A stretch of 64,000 bases of DNA from Vibrio coralliilyticus (GCF_024449095.1 NZ_CP024627.1:1364001-1428000), one strand, 5' to 3'; positions 35,135 through 44,072 are shown, counted from the first letter of the stretch. Numbers and translations: made by a program. The notes: generated by a model from the sequence alone, not told the origin.

Positions 35135-35746
35135 ATGATAAACCCATTTGATGCAAAGGCAATTCAAGATAAAGCTAATAGGAATTTGTTTTTTAATATG
35201 GAGAAGCTTAGCTTTTCGAGCTGTACTTATAGTCCGCAATCTCCGTTGTTTTTTACTACAATGGCGCATGTCTGTTACAAAGAGGACGGCAAACACTATT
35301 CACCTCTGCTAACTCAAAACGAAGTAGATGATTTGCTGAAAGTTACTTCTTACGTATCAAATTTTAATTTTTTGTTTACCAGTACATTTGTAGTTACTTC
35401 TCTCATGTCACCACTAATTATTCTGGTATCTAATCACGAAATACTACTTACATTGTACTTTGTTTGTATGGGAGCACTGTTTTATTTCAGTGTGCGTAAT
35501 TGGTTTAAATTTCAATCCTTAGCTAAGGAAAAAGCAGCTCTTTATAGAAACAGGCAGCATAGGGTTGAAGTTGCTAGCCAATTTAGAAAACGTACAGTTA
35601 TTAAAAATATGAAGTTATGGGCTGGTCCTTTTGCAGCAGTAGTTGTTAGTGAGGCAGTAGATTTATCCGGTAGCGAAGAGCTGAAACTTATTCATGACGG
35701 TATTGATCTGGGAAGCGAAGCAATTAAGTTAGTCAAATTGACATAA
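35135..35746 (+). CDS. Membrane protein, unknown
   Basis: 203 residues from ATG at 35135 (GAGGCTACCG upstream). A soluble N-terminal part of about 70 residues is followed by two hydrophobic segments near residues 78-98 and 106-123. A helical cytoplasmic tail with KEKAALYRNRQHRVEVASQFRKR comes next, then a small C-terminal part. No family recognised. Confidence 0.65.
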   Translation: MINPFDAKAIQDKANRNLFFNMEKLSFSSCTYSPQSPLFFTTMAHVCYKEDGKHYSPLLTQNEVDDLLKVTSYVSNFNFLFTSTFVVTSLMSPLIILVSNHEILLTLYFVCMGALFYFSVRNWFKFQSLAKEKAALYRNRQHRVEVASQFRKRTVIKNMKLWAGPFAAVVVSEAVDLSGSEELKLIHDGIDLGSEAIKLVKLT

Positions 35747-35868
35747 CAAACAATTTAAGAGGGATTCCCAACGCTTGGCATTTTTGCTTCCACTTCAATT
35801 TTAGTGGTTACGGTACCATGTTTTAGGTTGGGTGGTAGCGTTGCTCACCCCTTAATTGGGCGTTATAT
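35741..35868 (+). repeat. attC site, long type
   Basis: ACATAAC to GTTATAT. Confidence 0.87.
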
Positions 35869-35892
35869 ACCTATTCAAGGACGGAGGAAAAA

Positions 35893-36288
35893 ATGGCCAA
35901 ATCGACGGTTATTACAATTGAAGAAGAGTTTTCTAAACTGAACTATCTTAGTGGACGTACCCCCAAAACTACTGATGAAGAGTCCAAAGATGCCTTTGCT
36001 ATGTTGTCAGAATATTCAAATGGCGGTGTCTATATTGGTCACTACGATGGTTACAGTGAGTGGGAACGACATTCACACGGCGATGAGTTGGTGCAAGTTT
36101 TAAGTGGTCAAACGACGTTGGTGTTACTTGTAGATGGTAAAGAACAGCGGAATGAGCTTTCTCAAGGGCAGCTGTTAGTAGTTCCCCAAGCTATATGGCA
36201 CCGCTTTGAGACTCCAAATGGTGTGCAGGTCATGACAATAACTCCTCAGCCTACAGACCATCAAATAGAGCTTCCAAACGGTATATAA
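35893..36288 (+). CDS. Cupin-domain protein
   Basis: 131 residues with ACGGAGGAAAAA before the ATG. Cupin motif 1: SEWERHSHGDELVQVLSG (His, His, Glu ligands); motif 2: SQGQLLVVPQAIWHRFETP (His ligand). N-terminal ~45 residues precede the barrel. Single-domain cupin; likely a metal-dependent or sugar/small-molecule-binding protein with unknown substrate. Unrelated in detail to the cupin at 14653. Confidence 0.85.
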   Translation: MAKSTVITIEEEFSKLNYLSGRTPKTTDEESKDAFAMLSEYSNGGVYIGHYDGYSEWERHSHGDELVQVLSGQTTLVLLVDGKEQRNELSQGQLLVVPQAIWHRFETPNGVQVMTITPQPTDHQIELPNGI

Positions 36289-36409
36289 CAAAGCGTTCAA
36301 GACGGATTCACAACGCTCGGTATTTTCGGTTTGATTTGGTTTTAGTGTCTACGGCACAATGAGTTAGGTTAGGTGGTGGCGTTGTTCACCACTTAACGCG
36401 GCGTTATGT
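36283..36409 (+). repeat. attC site, long type
   Basis: ATATAAC to GTTATGT. Confidence 0.87.
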
Positions 36410-36428
36410 GTCAAATCAGGGAGGGAAT

Positions 36429-36839
36429 ATGAGTCAAATATTAATAATAATTGGAGTGTCAATATTCGGTGTTCTGGGCGCTATCCATTTGGTGTATACA
36501 TTTTTCACAGAAAAGTTTAACCCTTGTGACGCTTCAGTATTTACTGCCATGAAAAGTACGTCACCAAGACTTACCAAAGAAACTACAATGTGGCGCGCTT
36601 GGGTAGGTTTCAATGCTAGCCATAGTTTAGGTGTCATGTTACTACCAGCAATTTACCTTCCATTGGCCGTTAATCATTTCGAAGTCATTAAGAACTCTAT
36701 TTGGTTTTCTCTTTTACCAGTAGCGGTTGGTGTGTCATATTTAATTTTGGCCAAAAAATACTGGTTTAAAATTCCATTTTTAGGTGTACTTATTTCTCTA
36801 GTTTGCTTTCTGGTTTCAGCATGGTTAATCAACACATAA
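36429..36839 (+). CDS. Four-helix membrane protein, copy 1
   Basis: 136 residues from ATG at 36429 after GGAGGGAAT. Four hydrophobic segments: ILIIIGVSIFGVLGAIHLVYTFF, NASHSLGVMLLPAIYLPLAV, IWFSLLPVAVGVSYLILAK and FLGVLISLVCFLVSAWLI. A near-identical copy lies at 54390-54800 with seven or eight residue changes, and both copies share attC and leader. The LGAIHLVYT start resembles small conserved inner-membrane proteins of unknown function. Confidence 0.7.
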   Translation: MSQILIIIGVSIFGVLGAIHLVYTFFTEKFNPCDASVFTAMKSTSPRLTKETTMWRAWVGFNASHSLGVMLLPAIYLPLAVNHFEVIKNSIWFSLLPVAVGVSYLILAKKYWFKIPFLGVLISLVCFLVSAWLINT

Positions 36840-36961
36840 CAATCTGCTCAAGAGGGATTCACAACGCTCGGCAATGTTGGTTTGAATGAGTTTATGTGTT
36901 TACGGCACAATGACTTAGTTTTGATGATATGCGTTGTTCACCCCTTAGCAGGGCGTTATGT
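36834..36961 (+). repeat. attC site, long type
   Basis: ACATAAC to GTTATGT; right arm CACCCCTTAGCAGGGCGTT. Confidence 0.87.
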
Positions 36962-36977
36962 GCTCGAAGGGAAATTT

Positions 36978-37439
36978 ATGTTTTTATTCAAACCAGATTT
37001 AGATGATATTCGTAAAGGTTTAACTGCTTGGGACTGGTTAGACTTTTCGGGAAAAACATTCCTTACTGCAAATCTATTCGGAGATATGTTCTTTGAATCT
37101 AGTGAAGGAATATATTTCTTCGATACATTGGAAGGAACATTGACTGTTATCGCAACAGATCGAAACGAACTTCAATCGCTATTGAACACCAAGCCAGGTC
37201 AGGAGCAGTTGCTATTGGTTAGCCTCGTATCAGAAGCTCGTGATAATCAGTTGATTCTCTCAGAGAATCAGTGTTATGACTTTATAGTTCCTCCCAGTCT
37301 AGGAGGCGAGTTAAGTATAGATAATTTGCAGTTAATGCCTTTTCTCAGCAAGTTAAAAGCTGCAGGCGCAATTTACGCCCAAATTAAAGAACTACCAATA
37401 GGTACTAAGATCAAAAGCATAGAATTAGAACGCACATAA
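36978..37439 (+). CDS. T6SS immunity Tdi1-like (DUF1851) protein
   Basis: 153 residues from ATG at 36978 (GAAGGGAAATTT upstream). Order of elements fits the Tdi1/DUF1851 domain: LFGDMFFESSEGIYFFDTLEGTLTVIATDRNELQSLL, then the helical part, then FIVPPSLGGELSIDNLQLMPFLSKL near residues 105-130. Family knowledge: Tdi1 of Agrobacterium protects against the T6SS DNase Tde1. No toxin is encoded nearby, so it would be an orphan immunity gene; the assignment is by eye. Confidence 0.68.
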   Translation: MFLFKPDLDDIRKGLTAWDWLDFSGKTFLTANLFGDMFFESSEGIYFFDTLEGTLTVIATDRNELQSLLNTKPGQEQLLLVSLVSEARDNQLILSENQCYDFIVPPSLGGELSIDNLQLMPFLSKLKAAGAIYAQIKELPIGTKIKSIELERT

Positions 37440-37561
37440 CAAGCAATTTAAGAGGGATTCACAACGCTTGGCATTTTTGCTTCTACTTCAAATTTAGTGT
37501 TTATGACACAATGCTTTAGGTTGGGTGGAGGCGTTGTTCACCCCTTAATTGGGCGTTATGT
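37434..37561 (+). repeat. attC site, long type
   Basis: ACATAAC to GTTATGT; arms AAGCAATTTAAG and CTTAATTGGGCGTT. Confidence 0.87.
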
Positions 37562-37575
37562 AGCAAAGAGTAAAA

Positions 37576-38045
37576 ATGAAAATATCAACATTAGCGGAAC
37601 ATCCAGAAGAAGTACCGAAGATAGCAAAATGGTACTTTAATGAATGGTCTCATACTGCTCCAGATGTGACTGAAGAAATGGAGCTAGAAAAGTTGCAGAG
37701 AAGTCTAAAAACCATACCAGTATACCAATGGCATTTGTTGCACATATTGATGGGGAGTTAGCTGGGGTTTTAGAAGTGAAGCTCCACGAAAATAAGAACT
37801 TTTTGGAGTATGAAAATTGGATTGGAGGTGTGTTCACAAATCCAAAGCATCGAAGTCAGGGTATTGCGACCAAACTAATCAACAAAGCTAAAGAGTTCGC
37901 CAAAAAGGCTGGCATGCCTCAGCTTTATCTACAGTGTGAAAGCTTTAATGTTGAGCTGTATCTAAATCAAGGCTTTAAACCTCTCCATCAAGCGCGTCAT
38001 CACGAAGTAGCAACTACTATCATGGTGTGGGAGGCAACTACATAA
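37576..38045 (+). pseudogene. GNAT-family acetyltransferase, frameshifted
   Basis: The first part (MKISTLAEHPEEVPKIAKWYFNEWSHTAPD...LKTIPVY) and the second part (PMAFVAHIDGELAGVLEVKL...) are in different frames that overlap around 37715-37761. Together they make one GNAT: central strand, motif A THRSQGIATKLINKAKEF (written HRSQGIATKL), and FNVELYLNQGFKPL. A small indel near 37720 (ATACCAGTATACCAATGG) breaks it. Full length would be about 155 residues. Confidence 0.78.
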
Positions 38046-38166
38046 CAAATTGTTTAACAGGGACTCCTAACGCTTGGCCACTTTCATACATGTCAGCTTC
38101 AGTGTTTAGGGCGCAAATTTTGGGTTGGGTGGCATTGCGTTGTCGCCCGTTAACAAGGCGTTATAT
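38040..38166 (+). repeat. attC site, long type
   Basis: ACATAAC to GTTATAT; right arm CGCCCGTTAACAAGGCGTT. Confidence 0.87.
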
Positions 38167-38191
38167 TCTTTGAGGGAAACTTGGCAAAAAT

Positions 38192-38792
38192 ATGAGAAAA
38201 ATCAACTACAACAAACGTAAGCCAAAGTTTTATGATGCTTTAGAGTCACAGATAGATTTAGGTGCTCTTCTAGATGGCGATCTTCTCAAAGTGAAGTTTA
38301 ATGATCGTGGTTATGCATTAAAAGAAAGTGTTATTGTAATCGAAGATAACTGGTTTCTATGTGAGTTTTCAGGTTCAGATATCACTCGCTTTCCGTCAAG
38401 AATTAAGGCTCTTGCATCCCACCTCAATAGTCTTGAGTTACGTGGTGAGTTTGTTGTATCCTACGAAGATGGTCTATGTACTGTCCAGCTACTAAAAGCA
38501 CATGAGTTAAGCCTAGATGCTGAAGCTCAGGCTTCAGTAACTGAATCAACAGAAAGAATTGCCTTAGCTTCTTCACGTATAGGTCAGGGGCGATATAGAC
38601 AAAACCTATTATGCTCTCTTTGATAAAGGTTACATCTCTGTCTCCGATACTGGAGAGCTAATGATCTCAAGTGCTGAAATTGAAGCGCAATTAGAGCAGT
38701 GGAGAGTCGACCTTAAAGTCAAAATTAGTGGCTTATCAGAGCGTAAAAAGGAGTATTTGGCTTACCATAGGAAAGTCGTTTTTGTACAGTAA
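38192..38792 (+). pseudogene. HNH endonuclease-like gene with internal deletion
   Basis: The N-terminal frame runs from MRKINYNKRKPKFYDALE to SSRIGQGRYRQNLL, a motif that precedes the HNH core in restriction-type HNH proteins. The sequence then jumps, in another frame, to LFDKGYISVSDTGELMISSAEIE and YLAYHRKVVF, the usual elements after the core. The catalytic middle (CAVTG...H...N...H) is missing, probably about 50 residues. Upstream AGGGAAACTTGGCAAAAAT; ATG at 38192. Non-functional as a nuclease. Confidence 0.75.
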
Positions 38793-38811
38793 TTCAATGT
38801 ATTGAGTACGA

Positions 38812-38915
38812 ATATAACAAAGCATTTAAGAGTGATTCGCAACGCTTGGCGCTTGGCGCTTTCGCTTCGCTCAAGTATAGCCAAGCGTCGCTCACACCTT
38901 AATGCGGCGTTATGC
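38812..38915 (+). repeat. attC site, short palindromic type with arm duplication
   Basis: 104 bp instead of 97. The left centre reads CGCTTGGCGCTTGGCGC, a 7-bp duplication. Core GTTATGC. Confidence 0.88.
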
Positions 38916-38930
38916 CTTTTGGGGGAAAAT

Positions 38931-39404
38931 ATGCAGTTTTACAAAGCAGATGAGTATCAGGCATCTTGTGAAGACCTTTATCGTAAGTATAAACTTCAGA
39001 TAGCTGCTTTACTTCCGCGCGCAACAATTGAGCATATTGGTGCTTCTTCTATCCCTAATGCTGTATCTAAGGGAGACCTAGACATACTTGTTGGTGTTAA
39101 CGTTAACGAGCTAGAAAAAGCAGTGAAGTTACTTTCTACTTTAGGCTTCAACGAAAAATCCAATACGTTAAGAACACCAGAGCTTTGCATGCTGGAAAAT
39201 AGCTCAGGTGAAGATGTAGCTTTCCAAGTCGTAGTGAATGGCTCAGAATTTGACATCTTTATGGGTTTTAGGGACAAGCTTCGTGAAAGCCCTGAGTTAG
39301 TTCAACAATACAATGAACTCAAGATGTCTTGTACAGGCTGGACTCACGAAGAGTATCGTCGAAAAAAGTCAGCTTTTATTGAGCGCGTTTTAGGACAGGC
39401 ATAA
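38931..39404 (+). CDS. GrpB-family (UPF0157) protein
   Basis: 157 residues from ATG at 38931 with GGGGGAAAAT upstream. Signature IEHIGASSIPNAVSKGDLDILVGV (residues ~34-57) is the nucleotidyltransferase-like GrpB core with the conserved G-S/A-S/T pair and D-x-D. A long helix and YRRKKSAFIERVL end the protein. Family knowledge: structurally nucleotidyltransferase-like, function unclear. Confidence 0.82.
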   Translation: MQFYKADEYQASCEDLYRKYKLQIAALLPRATIEHIGASSIPNAVSKGDLDILVGVNVNELEKAVKLLSTLGFNEKSNTLRTPELCMLENSSGEDVAFQVVVNGSEFDIFMGFRDKLRESPELVQQYNELKMSCTGWTHEEYRRKKSAFIERVLGQA

Positions 39405-39525
39405 CAATCAGCTCAAGACGGACAACCAACGCTTGGCGGTTTTGTGTCTAGTTGAGTACTGTGTTTACGGTGGTTTGTTGTAGTTTTGCGGTATGGTTGG
39501 TAGCCGCTTAGCAAGGGCGTTATAT
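39399..39525 (+). repeat. attC site, family A type, on a gene cassette
   Basis: GCATAAC to GTTATAT; arms AATCAGCTCAAGACGGACAAC and CGCTTAGCAAGGGCGTT. Confidence 0.87.
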
Positions 39526-39551
39526 GTTTTCATCAATTTAGGAGTAATTTA

Positions 39552-39968
39552 ATGTCTTACGCAGAGACTAGCTGCCTATATGGTTCTGTAAAAATCACAG
39601 CAGAAAGTATCAACCCTAACTTCACAGTTTGTCATTGTCAGTCATGTCGAACTTGGGGTGGGGCGCCATTTTTCGCAGTTAAATGTGGTACACAAGTGAA
39701 AATCGAGGGTGAAAACAAAGTAAAGATGTACAAGTCATCCACTTGGGCTTCCCGTGGTTTCTGCACAGAGTGCGGCACTCATTTGTTTTACAAGTTCAAA
39801 GAAACAGGTGAATACAACATCCCCGTAGGCTTATTTTCACAATTAAGCGGTTTGAAAATGGACATGCAATACTTTAGCGACATGCGTCCAAGCTATTACT
39901 GCTTTGCTAATGAAACTAAGGAAATGACTACAGAAGAAATCATGGCTTACTTTGCGGATAAGGTGTAA
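39552..39968 (+). CDS. GFA-family (Mss4-like zinc) protein
   Basis: 138 residues; AGGAGTAATTTA precedes the ATG. Zinc/glutathione motifs: TSCLYGSV (Cys8), VCHCQSCRTWGG (Cys27, 29, 32) and FCTECGTHLF (Cys71, 74). Family knowledge: named from glutathione-dependent formaldehyde-activating enzyme and sharing the CENP-V fold; most members have unknown substrates. The second Cys of the first C-x-C is replaced by Tyr here, unlike the paralogue at 49776. Confidence 0.85.
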   Translation: MSYAETSCLYGSVKITAESINPNFTVCHCQSCRTWGGAPFFAVKCGTQVKIEGENKVKMYKSSTWASRGFCTECGTHLFYKFKETGEYNIPVGLFSQLSGLKMDMQYFSDMRPSYYCFANETKEMTTEEIMAYFADKV

Positions 39969-39974
39969 TCAAAC

Positions 39975-40101
39975 ATATAACAAAGCATTCAATAGGACAG
40001 TCAATGCTTGGCAGTTTTGGCTCACAGTTTGGCACAAGTGTTGATGTCACAATGGTTTAAGTATGTGGTAGCGTTGTCTGCCCATTAACGCGGCGTTAGG
40101 T
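39975..40101 (+). repeat. attC site, long type
   Basis: ATATAAC to GTTAGGT. Confidence 0.86.
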
Positions 40102-40569
40102 TGCTTTAAGTTTGCACGGTTTTTAGTTTGGCAGTCAGCCACTTCAATAATCTTGCTTGTCGCGAATCTCAGCGGCCATGTGGCTCGAACTTTTTTCCGG
40201 TGAAGGTTTCATTTAATTGACAAACTTTGGTGTCAGCGGCTGAGTTTTTTCGTTTTCAGTGTCTTGTCCAAGTTGATTCATTGGAAGTTTGTTCTCTCAA
40301 CTTGGTTAGCTTTTGGTTTCAGCGAACCACCGCAAAAATAGTGACGTGGTTGTTGTTCGGCTTTGGGGGTTATTGCGGTGCATTGAGCTTTGGTGTTTCA
40401 TGGTTTAGTCCTATAGCTTAAGCGAGCAAAAGCGTTTGTAATGAACATACCTAACCATCCGCTCAAGACGGACAACCAACGCTTGGTGGTTTTGTGTCTG
40501 GCTGAGGTTGGTGTTTACGGTGGTTTGTCTGAGTTTTGTAGTATTGTTGGTTGCCGCTTAGCAAGGGCG
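40096..40569 (+). repeat. Gene-less cassette A16 (attC 40449-40575)
   Basis: Family A; AACTTTTTTCCGGTGAAGG variant. Followed by a minus-strand toxin-antitoxin cassette. Confidence 0.85.
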
Positions 40570-40590
40570 TTAGTTGCCCAGTTGACATAA

Positions 40591-40869
40591 CTAGCTCGCA
40601 GGGAATTTTTGTTTTTGATGTAGTACACGCATAATGCGAATGATATCGCCTTCAATCCAGTATGAAACAATCATTGATATCTCAGGAATAATGAGCAATC
40701 GCCCTCTAATTCCGTCACGTTGGACTCCCATATGAGGTTGTTCTAGAAGGTTCTCCACTTTGGCTTCGATAACTTCATCGGTTTTTTCAGCAGCCTCTGG
40801 GTTGAAGTCGTAAAGAAATTCGAAGATCTTTTCACGATCGTTGAGAGACTCTTCTTCCCAAAAAATCAT
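40591..40869 (-). CDS. RelE/ParE-family toxin
   Basis: 92 residues on the minus strand. Pattern MIFWEEESLNDREKIFEFLYDFNPEAA, then VENLLEQPHMGVQRDGIRGRLLIIPEISMIVSYWIEGDIIRIMRVLHQKQKFP, is the RelE/ParE fold with the C-terminal RVLHxxQxFP typical of Vibrio integron toxins. The start overlaps the antitoxin stop by four bases (ATGA). Family activity is either mRNA cleavage or gyrase inhibition; which one is not visible. Confidence 0.88.
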   Translation of the reverse strand: MIFWEEESLNDREKIFEFLYDFNPEAAEKTDEVIEAKVENLLEQPHMGVQRDGIRGRLLIIPEISMIVSYWIEGDIIRIMRVLHQKQKFPAS

Positions 40870-41150
40870 ACTTTGCCTCGGTTACGGATTTTTGCTTTGC
40901 GCTCAGCCATACGTGATTTAGCTGATTCGTGATCAACAAAGTTGGCTTTTCCTAAGTCAAACTTCTCAAAAGCCAAGTTAACTTGTTCAGTTAGCCATGC
41001 ATCGTGAGATAAAGTCTTTCTCTGTTGGTCAGCTAGTTGTTCAGTCAGTTCACGACAAGCGTCGCTTAGTGTTCTGCCTTGGCTTTCTGCCATTTGTTGA
41101 GCTAGTCGCTTCGTTTCTTCATCAACACGAAACTGAATTCTGGTGTCCAT
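40866..41150 (-). CDS. RelB/DinJ-family antitoxin
   Basis: 94 residues on the minus strand from the ATG at 41150 (GGAGCACATC upstream). DTRIQFRVDEETKRLAQQMAESQGRTLSDACREL is a ribbon-helix-helix DNA-binding domain, with an acidic, unfolded-looking C-terminus that would wrap the toxin. A longer frame from 41237 lies in the attC and is rejected. Probably autoregulates its own promoter in the ~60 bases up to the attC. Confidence 0.87.
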   Translation of the reverse strand: MDTRIQFRVDEETKRLAQQMAESQGRTLSDACRELTEQLADQQRKTLSHDAWLTEQVNLAFEKFDLGKANFVDHESAKSRMAERKAKIRNRGKV

Positions 41151-41206
41151 GATGTGCTCCGTATGTTGTGTGTGTACAAATGTTAGCACTGGATTTGGGG
41201 TTGGGC

Positions 41207-41310
41207 AACTAACAAGGCATTTAAGGGTGATTCGCAACGCTTGGCGTTTTCGCTTCGCTCAAGTATAGCCAAGCGCCAAGCGCCGCTCACACCTTAATGC
41301 GGCGTTAGGT
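41207..41310 (+). repeat. attC site, short palindromic type with arm duplication
   Basis: 104 bp; right centre GCCAAGCGCCAAGCGCC carries a 7-bp duplication, the mirror of the case at 38812. Core GTTAGGT. Confidence 0.88.
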
Positions 41311-41781
41311 TGCTTCAAGTTTGTACGTTTTTTAGTCTTGAGATCAGCCACTTCAACTGCTTTGTTTGTCATGAATTTAAGTGGTCATGTGGCTTGAACT
41401 TTTTCAGGTGAAGGTTTCATTCAACTGGCAAGCTTTGATGTTAGTGACTGAGTGTTTGCTGTTTTTAAGTACTTTTGGTCAAGTTTGTTCGTTGAAAGTT
41501 CGCCATCTCAATCTGGTTAGCTTTTTTGCTTCAGTAAAAACACCGCAAAAATGGTGGCGTGGTTGTTATTCAGTTTCGGTGGTGATTGCGGTGCAGTTGG
41601 TTTCGGTGTTTCATAGGGGAGTCCTATAGCAACAGCGAGTAAAAGCGTTTGTAATGAGCATACCTAACCATCCGCTCAAGACGGACAACCAACGCTGGCA
41701 GTTTTGTGTCTGGCTGAGCTTGGTGTTTACGGTGGTTTGTTTGAGTTTTGTGTTATGGTTGGTAGCCGCTTAGCAAGGGCG
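41305..41781 (+). repeat. Gene-less cassette A17 (attC 41662-41787)
   Basis: Family A. AAAACACCGCAA / TTGCGGTG intact. Family A attC left arm has ACGCTGGCAG, one base shorter. Confidence 0.85.
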
Positions 41782-41791
41782 TTATGTGGAA

Positions 41792-41819
41792 AGCCTAGCC
41801 AATCGGATGTGGCTAGGCT
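41792..41819 (-). terminator. Terminator of the minus-strand membrane gene
   Basis: Perfect 10-bp stem AGCCTAGCCA/TGGCTAGGCT with an 8-base loop, followed on the minus strand by TTTCC. Just downstream of the stop codon at 41829. Confidence 0.75.
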
Positions 41820-41828
41820 GCAAGCTAT

Positions 41829-42314
41829 TTATTTGAAAATCTCGTTAGCCATTTTCAGTAGCACGTGGCTGATGAAAATAAACATCACCGTATAGATGTT
41901 GAGGTCTGGGGTTGCCTCTAAAAAAGGCACATTGGTCGAAATAATTCGGCTAAAGACCAGTAGTCCTGTAAATAGAGAAAATGAGCCTAGAATCTTGTTG
42001 ATACACATGGTAGCAATTCGAGTTTGTTGATGCTGAAACCTATCGTACAAAACGTTTAGTACGAACATCAGGACTGCAAGAGCCACCAGAGCATAAACTT
42101 TCGTTGTTTCAAACGGTTTTAGCAGATAGTCAGTCCAATCAGGGACGGAAGAGCTTAGAGTCATATCGTTACTAATAATATAGTAAGAGCATAAATCTGC
42201 CAGTGTTACAAAGACTGCGATAAATACCATTTGGCTAATACATAGTCGAGAATGCGAAGGTAGTTTAGTTTTGAAAACGGTGTTGGTTAGAATGCTTTTT
42301 AGTAAACTTGTCAT
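41829..42314 (-). CDS. Four-helix membrane protein on the minus strand
   Basis: 161 residues. Hydrophobic segments near residues 28-50, 74-94, 108-126 and 137-155; a charged loop RFQHQQTRIA between the second and third. ATG at 42314 follows AGAAGTAAT. A strong terminator follows the gene and about 120 bases of AT-rich sequence precede it, so it probably carries its own promoter. No family recognised. Confidence 0.7.
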   Translation of the reverse strand: MTSLLKSILTNTVFKTKLPSHSRLCISQMVFIAVFVTLADLCSYYIISNDMTLSSSVPDWTDYLLKPFETTKVYALVALAVLMFVLNVLYDRFQHQQTRIATMCINKILGSFSLFTGLLVFSRIISTNVPFLEATPDLNIYTVMFIFISHVLLKMANEIFK

Positions 42315-42444
42315 TATTACTTCTTGGTTTTTTTGTTAATTAAGAAACACGAACCAAAAGGTTAAAATGGATCGTGACTTCACTTGAAGCTAACTCTAGA
42401 TGAGGGCTTTGCTCAAAAAATCAAGTGCTTACTGTGATTGTTTT

Positions 42445-42570
42445 ACATAACAAACTGTTTAAGAGTGATTCGCAACGCGTGGCATTTTCACTATGCGTTG
42501 GTTTTAGTGATTAAGGTGGGGTGCGGAAGCTTCGGCATTGCGTTGCTCACACCTTAACAGGGTGTTACAT
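42445..42570 (+). repeat. attC site, long type with ACGCGTGG centre
   Basis: ACATAAC to GTTACAT; right arm CTTAACAGGGTGTT carries G-to-T in the usual GGGCG. Confidence 0.83.
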
Positions 42571-42626
42571 TTTTATATCGAAATATCGTAAGTTTGATTT
42601 TTAAAATATTTCAAGGAACTAAGGTC

Positions 42627-42977
42627 ATGAAGGTTTTACCTCTAATTTTGTTTGTATTGGTGTTTACATCGGTATCTACATCTGCAAATCCGGGGAGTTG
42701 GATGCCTACAGCAAAAAAGATATCTAGCATTATTGTGGAAGGTGATGAAAACGGCAGAGCATTGATAATCATAGAGGGTGGAGTGCCTAGTGAATTCATC
42801 CCTTCGGAGTGTCGTACAGGAAGTGACAGTACGTATAACACCGTGTTTTTAAACACTCACAAAGGTAGAGGCATATATTCTATGGCATTAACTGCATATA
42901 GTGCCGGAAAGCCCGTGAAGTTGGCTTTATCATGTACTGGGAGTCGTCCCTTAATTACTCATATTTGGCTAATGTAA
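42627..42977 (+). CDS. Small secreted protein, copy 2
   Basis: 116 residues from ATG at 42627 after GGAACTAAGGTC. Near-identical to the protein at 13184-13534 (differences include SVSTSANP versus SVSASANP, PSEFIPSECRTG versus PSDFIPSECRAG and GSRPL versus GNRPL). Signal peptide and two-cysteine pattern are the same, as is the leader from the cassette junction. The preceding attC differs, so a whole cassette was copied. Confidence 0.75.
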   Translation: MKVLPLILFVLVFTSVSTSANPGSWMPTAKKISSIIVEGDENGRALIIIEGGVPSEFIPSECRTGSDSTYNTVFLNTHKGRGIYSMALTAYSAGKPVKLALSCTGSRPLITHIWLM

Positions 42978-43099
42978 CAAAGCATTTAAGAGTAATTCCC
43001 AACGATTGGCAGTCTTTATTCCATCGTTGGGTTTTGTGTTTAAGGTGGTATGGTGAGGTTCATTGGTAGCGTTGCTCACACCTTAATGCAGCGTTAGGT
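42972..43099 (+). repeat. attC site, long type
   Basis: ATGTAAC to GTTAGGT; right arm CTTAATGCAGCGTT. Confidence 0.85.
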
Positions 43100-43568
43100 T
43101 GCTTTAAGTTTGTTCGGTTTTTTAGTTTGGCGTCCAGCCACTTCAATAATATTGTTTTCGCTAGTTTCAGTGGTCATGTGGCTCGAACTTTTTCAGGTGA
43201 AGGTTTCATTCAACTGGCAAGCTTGGATGTTAGTGGCTGAGTGTTTTCTGTTTTTAAGTGCTCTTCCCATGTTTGTTCGCTGAAAGTTCGTTATCTCAAT
43301 TTGGTTGGCTTTTTTGCTTTAGCGAACCACCGCAAAAATAGTGACGTGGCTGTTATTCAGTTTGGCTGTTTATTGCGGTGCATGAAGCTTTAGTGTTTCA
43401 TGGGTTAGTCCTATAGCTCAAGCTAGCAAAGGTGTTCTAATGAGCATACCTAACAATCCGCTCAAGACGGACAACCAACGCTTGGTGGCTTTGTGTCTAT
43501 TTGAGTTTAGTGTTTACGGTGGTTTGTTTGAGTTTTGTATTATTGTTGGTTGCCGCTTAGCAAGGGCG
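43094..43568 (+). repeat. Gene-less cassette A18 (attC 43448-43574)
   Basis: Family A. CACCGCAA/TTGCGGTG intact; AGCCAC/GTGGCT hairpin intact. Confidence 0.85.
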
Positions 43569-44072
43569 TTAGTTGGTGAAAAATTCTAGAGTTCATTCAT
43601 CACTCTCTCCGGCTGTAAGTTTTAGTTTTTCGGCAATTTTGTATTGTCGCCAAAACTCAACTTATATCTTTGCTTCAATAAGTTATTCGGTTTGTACACT
43701 TTTAGTTTGATGGCATCCAATTGTTGTGGTTTTTCGGAAATATGAAAGTCTTTACAGACTGAAAATGGGCTTTTCAAAATTGCTTGTTCAAAAGCATTCG
43801 GTATGTTGAAAATCCACTATCTGACATGTTGTGTACTCAGTCGCAGATCTTAACTTGAAGGTTGCTAACGCTAGTTAAGTATTTGAATAATTGGGTTCAT
43901 ATGTTTAATTTGTTTCCAACGGTGGTGTTTTGGGCGCATCATCATTACAGACCAACTAACAATTGTTCAAGACGGACCGCCAAACACGGGACACTTTTGG
44001 GTCTGATCGAATTTAGTGTTTACGGCGTTTTATTTAGGTTCTGTGATCAATTGATAGTCACTTAACAGGGCG
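43569..44072 (+). other. Gene-less cassette D1 with degenerate attC (43954-44078)
   Basis: About 385 bases without a credible gene. Homologous to the left half of the cassette at 44637-45405 (shared CATGTT...TGT.CTCA.TCGCAGAT and CATATGTTTAATTTGTTT.). The attC ends CTTAACAGGGCGTAATAT, so the core is GTAATAT instead of GTTRRRY. Confidence 0.65.
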
